Assembly: GCA_020346805.1 (NCBI GenBank) | Contig: CP070790.1 | Coordinates: 4,022,839-4,031,510, forward strand | DNA from: Planctomycetota bacterium | GTDB lineage: Bacteria; Planctomycetota; Phycisphaerae; UBA1845; PWPN01 | DNA: 8,672 bases | Direction of reading: 5' to 3' | Shown: piece after piece, positions 4,834 to 8,672 of the stretch | Numbering within the stretch: position 1 is the first letter of the stretch | How the letters are laid out: every line of letters starts with the position of its first letter | The notes under the pieces: generated by a model | What the model was told of the DNA's origin: nothing | Databases searched by the model: none | Seen by the model: the letters and a program-made list of their open reading frames with translations, nothing else | Translations under genes and position numbers: made by a program

Positions 4834-6810
4834 TTATTGAATGCCTCCGCCGACCGGTAATGCAACTACCGGTTCGTAGATGTGGCAATCCTGAACCAGC
4901 GATGAATTATCAAAAGTAACTTGGCTTATAATTGTATCTATGCTGTCGAGTGAGGCGGCAGTGATGTTAAGTTGGGTGGCAGAGTAAACTACATCACCGA
5001 TAAACACCCCTCTGGTAAAGCCATAATAACCCCAATAGCAGCCGTTAGTGGCCAAGCCGTCGGTAGAGGCGATACCGCCCAGGAATTCAAAGCCATTTTC
5101 CACCGAAACGCGATAGACATACAGGCCAGTGAATGTGTGTTGCCCGTATTGTGAGCCGGTGGTATCCCCGGAATAGAGATCGATAGGGAAGGCCAACACC
5201 CCGCGGGAGGCGAAATAGTTGAACGCCTTGGGATTATCATTGGCTTCGCTGTGGGTGCCCCTGCCGCCGATGATTTCCTTGTGCAGCAGCTGGGGGTTGG
5301 TAAAGTTGGTGACATCGAAGATAGATAACTGTACCCCCTGGAACCAAGCAAATGAGCCCATGTCTTGAGCGTCTTTACCTATGGTCAGCAGATGATTCTC
5401 GTCTAAAAGCTGAATATGATCGGAATAACCTGGCACTTTCAATTCGCCCCTCACTTGAGGGTTGGTTGGATCGGAAAGATCAAGGGTAAACAAGGGATCA
5501 ATCTTCTTGAAAGTGACTAAAAATCCGCGAGTGCCTATGAAGCGGGCGGCGTAGATAGATTCACCGGGAGCGATGTTTTCTATTTTCCCGACAACCTCAA
5601 GAGTTCCGCCTGATTCAGCCAGGATATAAACGTTATTGGTTGATCCGTTGGCATTGAATTCAAAGCTTCGGATCGTGGTGGCGATTCGCAAGTAACTTTC
5701 ATATTCGCCAAGCGAGTATTGATTCAAAGGCCGGCCGGGGACTAGCCCGCTGGCGATGTATGCGGTGCCGGTATCGGTGAAATCAAACTTGTGAACGATA
5801 GTGTCTTCAACCGATCCGCCAATAAAATAATTGTACTCTGTATCGGTGATGTAGAGTGCATCAGTGCTGGCGTAGATGATGCCGGCATCGGCGGAGATGG
5901 CTACCGGCTCAAAGTCGGCATTCGGGTTGTCGACGTCCATGGTGACTACCATAGTGATGCCGTAGCCGTTGGGTGTTTCAGGCCGATAGCAGTCCTGCCA
6001 ATCCATAATATTACCCGATTTAACCGAGCCGTCTGAGGATACGGTTTGATAGTCGGGCAGCCAGTCATTCAGGCTCATTTTATCGAGGTCGGCTTGGGTT
6101 ATCCCGTAAAACAGTCGCGGGGTTGTAGTGAGAATCAGATACAAACGGTTATCGATCATTCTGCTGGAAACCAGGTTGCCCTCAAATTTCGTAGTTGCCA
6201 GGTTTACCGGATTGGCGGGATCACTGACGTCAATTATGGTGACCGTGGTTTGCGAACCGTCGTTCCACTCGTCGCCGATGATGTCTATTGGTTGAGCGGT
6301 GGTAACATAATCCCATTCAGCCAAATAGTATGTGTATTCGTGGGACAGTACCACCAGCGTCTTATTGCGGAGGTAAAGTGAATCCCCCGCCGATTCGAGC
6401 TGGACGGTTGCCAATTCTTTCATGGAATCAGCCGGTGTGGCTTGGATGATATGGATAGCGCTGCCGTCGAGGACATAAATATTCTGTCCGTTGTTTTTGA
6501 CAATATCGCTTTCATCCACCCCGATTTCCTGAATATTGGTGGTAGAATAATCGTCAGGAGTATCGCCGCCCGCTTCATTGGACAAATCCTCCGATGGTGT
6601 GGGCATGGGTAAGGGAGGTGTTGATTGAGTGGGTTTATATTGTGTGAGGGCCTGTTCAACCAGGTAAGCCCGCATTTGTTCTGCAGAAGAGAAGGTTTTC
6701 ATGCCGGCAACTTGGGTTTGGGGTGGATTGAAAATCGGAAAGAGCATACAACTGACCCCAATAATGGCAATACATGTCAAAATCAGGACCAGGGATCGTA
6801 TTTTCCGCAT
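4834..6810 (-). CDS. Predicted lipoprotein with C-terminal beta-propeller domain (PF09826-like)
   Basis: This is a 658-residue exported protein. The N-terminus has a basic start and hydrophobic core ending at C21 (IIGVSC), a loose lipobox, so it is probably a lipoprotein; otherwise it is a membrane-anchored or cleaved secreted protein. Residues 60-90 are a Pro/Thr/Ser/Asp-rich linker. Residues 91-115, TNIQEIGVDESDIVKNNGQ then NIYVL, are the signature that opens the 'secreted protein with C-terminal beta-propeller' family. Propeller strands repeat the form D-[VL]-[ST]-x-x-x-NP: DVSDPANP at 194, DLSDPTNP at 444 and DVTNFTNP at 499. Cysteines are few (C274, C591, C642) beyond the signal region. 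The ATG at 6810 has a perfect AAGGAGG 7 nt upstream (6824-6818), so translation should be strong. No enzymatic residues are apparent; a binding or scaffolding role at the cell surface is inferred. It is flanked by relics on both sides and appears monocistronic. Confidence 0.88.
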   Translation of the reverse strand: MRKIRSLVLILTCIAIIGVSCMLFPIFNPPQTQVAGMKTFSSAEQMRAYLVEQALTQYKPTQSTPPLPMPTPSEDLSNEAGGDTPDDYSTTNIQEIGVDESDIVKNNGQNIYVLDGSAIHIIQATPADSMKELATVQLESAGDSLYLRNKTLVVLSHEYTYYLAEWDYVTTAQPIDIIGDEWNDGSQTTVTIIDVSDPANPVNLATTKFEGNLVSSRMIDNRLYLILTTTPRLFYGITQADLDKMSLNDWLPDYQTVSSDGSVKSGNIMDWQDCYRPETPNGYGITMVVTMDVDNPNADFEPVAISADAGIIYASTDALYITDTEYNYFIGGSVEDTIVHKFDFTDTGTAYIASGLVPGRPLNQYSLGEYESYLRIATTIRSFEFNANGSTNNVYILAESGGTLEVVGKIENIAPGESIYAARFIGTRGFLVTFKKIDPLFTLDLSDPTNPQVRGELKVPGYSDHIQLLDENHLLTIGKDAQDMGSFAWFQGVQLSIFDVTNFTNPQLLHKEIIGGRGTHSEANDNPKAFNYFASRGVLAFPIDLYSGDTTGSQYGQHTFTGLYVYRVSVENGFEFLGGIASTDGLATNGCYWGYYGFTRGVFIGDVVYSATQLNITAASLDSIDTIISQVTFDNSSLVQDCHIYEPVVALPVGGGIQ

Positions 6811-6896
6811 AGCCGTGCCTCCTTACATCGAGGTTTTTTTTTATTATCGGCCCAATTGTAGGATTACACGAAGTGTCTATAAGGGCAAAGTTATGT

Positions 6897-6923
6897 AATA
6901 AAAACCCGGTTTTCGCCCGGTTT
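6897..6923 (-). terminator. Intrinsic terminator after the metallophosphoesterase remnant
   Basis: Plus-strand AAACC (6902-6906), one mismatched base, GG, loop TTTTCG, CC, one mismatched base, GGTTT (6919-6923). Read on the minus strand the stem ends in a T-rich run (GGTTTTTATTA), which fits termination of minus-strand transcripts entering from 6996. It separates that remnant from the beta-propeller gene. Confidence 0.55.
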
Positions 6924-6995
6924 CTGTTATCCAGCAGTAAAGTTCACTAGAATAAACTCAAAGAATCCGCCCTTGGATGCTGATTTTTTCACTTC

Positions 6996-7151
6996 TTATT
7001 CGGGTATCAAGGTGAATTCGGTGATTTCCGGGCGGGCGTTGAAGCGGATACGTTTCAGCCAGCCAGGACCGCGGGTAATGTACAGGTTTTTACCTGCCAC
7101 CTGGTAGTGGTCAGCAACAAATTGCTTATGGTGTATGGGCAGAATTGGCGG
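6996..7151 (-). pseudogene. C-terminal remnant of a metallophosphoesterase (YaeI/YkuE-like)
   Basis: The minus frame ends at TAA 6998-6996. The last 50 or so residues read PPILPIHHKQFVADHYQV, then KNLYITRGPGWLKRIRFN, then ARPEITEFTLIPE. The order lY-[IV]-[TS]-RG-x-G, then RFN-x-RPEI, is the characteristic end of calcineurin-like phosphoesterases of the YaeI/YkuE type. The catalytic Asp/His/Asn motifs of the N-terminal two-thirds (GD-x-x-D, GNHD, GHTH) are absent. Upstream the open frame continues to 7223, but that part is only a reading of the terminator repeat and has no homology I can recognise. Homology begins at about 7151, three bases from the edge of repeat copy 2 (7154), so the two boundaries coincide. 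Non-functional as it stands. Confidence 0.7.
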
Positions 7152-7153
7152 GC

Positions 7154-7240
7154 TAAGCACGCGCGAGAGCAAAACAAAAGCCCTGCCAATCAGAAGACTG
7201 ACAGGGCCGGAGGGAAAATTCAATTCAATATGATCTATCT
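7154..7240 (-). repeat. Dispersed module, copy 2 (stop codon plus terminator region)
   Basis: This is homologous to 4441-4525 (about 83% over the 54-position core by hand alignment). It contains, in minus-strand order, the TAG of the PEP-CTERM tail (7237-7235), an AT-rich spacer, the hairpin (7207-7180), a T-rich run, and the block ending in GCTTA at 7154. The far edge abuts the metallophosphoesterase remnant. Confidence 0.6.
7171..7207 (-). terminator. Intrinsic terminator of the PEP-CTERM protein gene
   Basis: As minus-strand RNA the stem GCCCTGTCA / TGGCAGGGC is fully paired with one G.U, has a 10-nt loop (GTCTTCTGAT), and is followed by TTTTGTTTT. It begins 28 nt after the TAG at 7237-7235. 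Confidence 0.75.
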
Positions 7241-7509
7241 AAGTTTACGCCTCAATATCGCCAAACACCCAAGGCCGATGAATTCGAGCGTGGTGGAGGC
7301 GGGCGCGGGGATGAAATTCACGTCGAAGGATCCGGTAACCACGCCACCATCGCCATCTTCGACCTGCACGGAGACCGTATGGAGACCCATAGCGGAAAAG
7401 GAATATTATCCGCCACCCCCCAGTAGTCGTCATACAAATTGTCGCCATCGAGATCGAGGGTAACACTTATAACACTATTATTGCCTGCAGCGATACAGGG
7501 CGAGCCATA
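7235..7509 (-). pseudogene. 3' continuation of the Cys-rich/lamin-tail protein: PKD-like segment and PEP-CTERM tail, out of frame
   Basis: After the TAG at 7512-7510 the same frame goes on with YGSPCIAAGNNSVISVTLDL and then DGDNLYDDYWGVADNIPF, ending near 7395. The neighbouring frame then takes over from about 7390 with MGLHTVSVQVEDGDGG and VVTGSFDVNF. Joined across one missing T in a TTTT run (7396-7399), they give a PKD-like segment (DLDGDN ... HTVSVQVEDGDGG). It ends in a PEP-CTERM-type tail (7312-7235): PAPAST, a hydrophobic stretch LEFIGLGCLAIL, then RRKLR and TAG. Such tails direct exosortase-dependent sorting to the cell surface; PAP in place of PEP is a known variant. So this is the true C-terminus of the upstream gene, cut off by one nonsense codon and one frameshift. 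Confidence 0.78.
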
Positions 7510-8672
7510 CTAATTGGTGTAGAAGTCGGGTGCCACATCCTGACAAGATCCATCGGAATAGCAGCAGGCCTGGGGCGTTATACAGTTGCTTTCTTGCGAA
7601 ATGTTTGACTCCCCCGGCGTGATGCAGCGGACGCTGAAATCGATATTGTTCTGGTTGGTGTCCACTCCGTCGGGAAAGCGCGAGATTCCCTTGTACTCCT
7701 CGGGCCCACCTGGAATATTGCTCCAGGGATCCAGCAGGCCAGAGCCCGACCCTTCCGTGTAGGGGGCACCGGTATCGCCTCCATAGCTTACCGTGTCGAT
7801 GACAGTGTTATTGAAGGTAATAGCGACGGCGTCAGGAGTACCATTCTGGATCAGGTCGGTGTCAGGGCTAACATCCAGGTCGCAGTTGTCAACATTAGCT
7901 GCGTTTCCACAAACCACGAAGTAGCCACCGGAATTCAACTCTAAGTCGGGCAGACTGATAATTTTATAGATCACGGCCCCTCCTCCCCATCCGTTGACCA
8001 GCTCAACAGTATATCCAGCCAGGTTGACACTGGCTGTCCCGGTGTTCTTGATCTCAATGAACTCCCCATCGTCGGTACCCGGCTGATCGTAATCGATCTC
8101 GTTGATCACCAACTGAGGTATGTCCGATACACAATCAGTGGTAGCACAATCGGTCCCCGGCCCCTTTGATGTGCCGCCGTTTGCAGTACAATTAGCCACA
8201 GCTTCGTCCTGACATGAACCGTCTGAATAACAGCAGGCTTCCGGCTGCGGGCAGTTGGCGGTAGCACAATCAGTGCCCAGGCCCTGACTTGTCCCCCCAT
8301 TAGCGATACAGTCAGCCACCGTTGCGTCCTGGCATGAACCATTAAGATAACAGCAAGCTTGTAAACACTGACTAGTAGCACAGCTGGTGCCTGCACCTTT
8401 CGCTAATCCACCGCTTGCGGTGCAATCGGCAGCCAATTGGTCCTGACATAAACCGTCTGAATAACAGCAGGCTTCCGGCTGCGGGCAGTTGGTGGTGGCA
8501 CAATCGGTGCCTTCACCTTGGGGTGTACCGCCGGTGTTGGTACAGTCAGTTGGCGTCTGATCCTGGCATGATCCATCAAAATAGCAGCAGGCTTGGGGCT
8601 CCAGCGGTGGGCCGCAATCCACCTCGCAGTTAAACTCGGATTCCTCACCCTCACAGGTGCCGTCGCCACAGC
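7510..8672 (-). CDS. Secreted Cys-rich repeat protein with lamin-tail domain, N-terminus beyond window
   Basis: The frame is open to the window edge (no stop between 8672 and 7512), so the GTG at 8622 is not a credible start and the N-terminus is missing. The edge residues CGDGTCEGEESEFNC form a Cys/Asp-rich calcium-binding-like repeat. Then follow four units of 38-40 residues (8592-8122) of the form ACCYxDGSCQDxxxxDC, xxGGxxxGxGTxC, ATxxC, often ending in PQPE; such units are common in Phycisphaerae-type surface proteins. Next, about 7 residues before LVINEIDYDQ, begins a lamin-tail domain (PF00932): GEFIEIKNTGTASVNLAGYTV ... GGYFVVCG ... VIDTVSYGG, about 8125-7700. A partial fifth Cys unit (7569-7513) runs into TAG. 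It is probably exported, surface-anchored and disulfide-rich. Codons after the TAG remain sensible, so this stop is not the natural end. Confidence 0.85.
   Translation of the reverse strand, partial: CGDGTCEGEESEFNCEVDCGPPLEPQACCYFDGSCQDQTPTDCTNTGGTPQGEGTDCATTNCPQPEACCYSDGLCQDQLAADCTASGGLAKGAGTSCATSQCLQACCYLNGSCQDATVADCIANGGTSQGLGTDCATANCPQPEACCYSDGSCQDEAVANCTANGGTSKGPGTDCATTDCVSDIPQLVINEIDYDQPGTDDGEFIEIKNTGTASVNLAGYTVELVNGWGGGAVIYKIISLPDLELNSGGYFVVCGNAANVDNCDLDVSPDTDLIQNGTPDAVAITFNNTVIDTVSYGGDTGAPYTEGSGSGLLDPWSNIPGGPEEYKGISRFPDGVDTNQNNIDFSVRCITPGESNISQESNCITPQACCYSDGSCQDVAPDFYTN
8122..8592 (-). repeat. Four tandem ~117-120-bp coding repeats (ACCYxDGSCQD units)
   Basis: Units lie at 8592-8473, 8472-8359, 8358-8239 and 8238-8122 (40, 38, 40 and 39 codons). 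Each starts with Ala-Cys-Cys-Tyr and contains six Cys at similar spacing. Units 1, 3 and 4 are closest; unit 2 has lost the PQPE linker in favour of LQ. A truncated fifth unit sits apart at 7569-7513, after the lamin-tail domain. Such repeats can expand or contract by recombination or collapse in assembly. Confidence 0.8.

Noticed and set aside
6831..6842. Nine-T run upstream of the beta-propeller gene as a plus-strand terminator
   Set aside because: The adjoining stem would be only 4 bp and there is no plus-strand gene to terminate.
8122..8592. Regular ~120-bp repeats considered as a CRISPR-like array
   Set aside because: The period is far too long, there is no repeat/spacer division, and every unit is in frame and keeps its cysteines.

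Overview
The window looks like part of a bacterial chromosome, most likely Planctomycetota (Phycisphaerae-like) or a phylum with a similar surface-protein style. Three things point that way: a secreted parallel beta-helix protein with the YVDASASG...NGTSW N-terminus, a Cys-rich ACCYSDGSCQD repeat protein with a lamin-tail domain, and a PEP-CTERM-type C-terminal sorting tail. This placement comes from recalled family distributions, not from a search. Almost all genes lie on the minus strand, and much of the window is secreted or surface protein plus decayed gene pieces.

Layout. (1) 1-1066, minus: a beta-helix exoprotein, N-terminus complete, C-terminus cut by the window edge. (2) 1067-1761: a gene-poor stretch holding the 5' half of a tRNA-Thr(UGU) that stops in the anticodon arm, plus a second, more degenerate copy just before it. 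(3) 1762-3408, minus: a secreted protein made of two complete metallo-beta-lactamase domains in tandem, behind a near-consensus extended -10 promoter and a 5'-UTR hairpin. (4) 3619-4443, plus: a sugar phosphate isomerase/epimerase (TIM barrel) whose frame is broken by an amber codon at codon 22. (5) 4444-4833: relics, namely a minus-strand PEP-CTERM-like tail with a terminator and a plus-strand fragment of a SLOG/DUF1273-like protein. (6) 4834-6810, minus: a 658-residue predicted lipoprotein with a C-terminal beta-propeller. (7) 6996-7151, minus: the last ~50 codons of a metallophosphoesterase, with a terminator after it. (8) 7235-8672, minus: a Cys-rich repeat / lamin-tail / PKD-like / PEP-CTERM protein, broken by an amber codon and a probable 1-nt deletion.

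The genes do not form an obvious pathway or operon. What links the region is damage and duplication: two genes carry in-frame ambers, two or three genes survive only as ends, a tRNA survives as a half, and a module of about 80 bp (PEP-CTERM-like tail, TAG stop, terminator hairpin, about 25 nt beyond it) is present twice (4441-4525 and 7154-7240), each time abutting a gene boundary. Either this is a decaying accessory region, or part of the damage is consensus error in a metagenome assembly. Amber readthrough is possible but weaker. I found no convincing new defence or mobile system.
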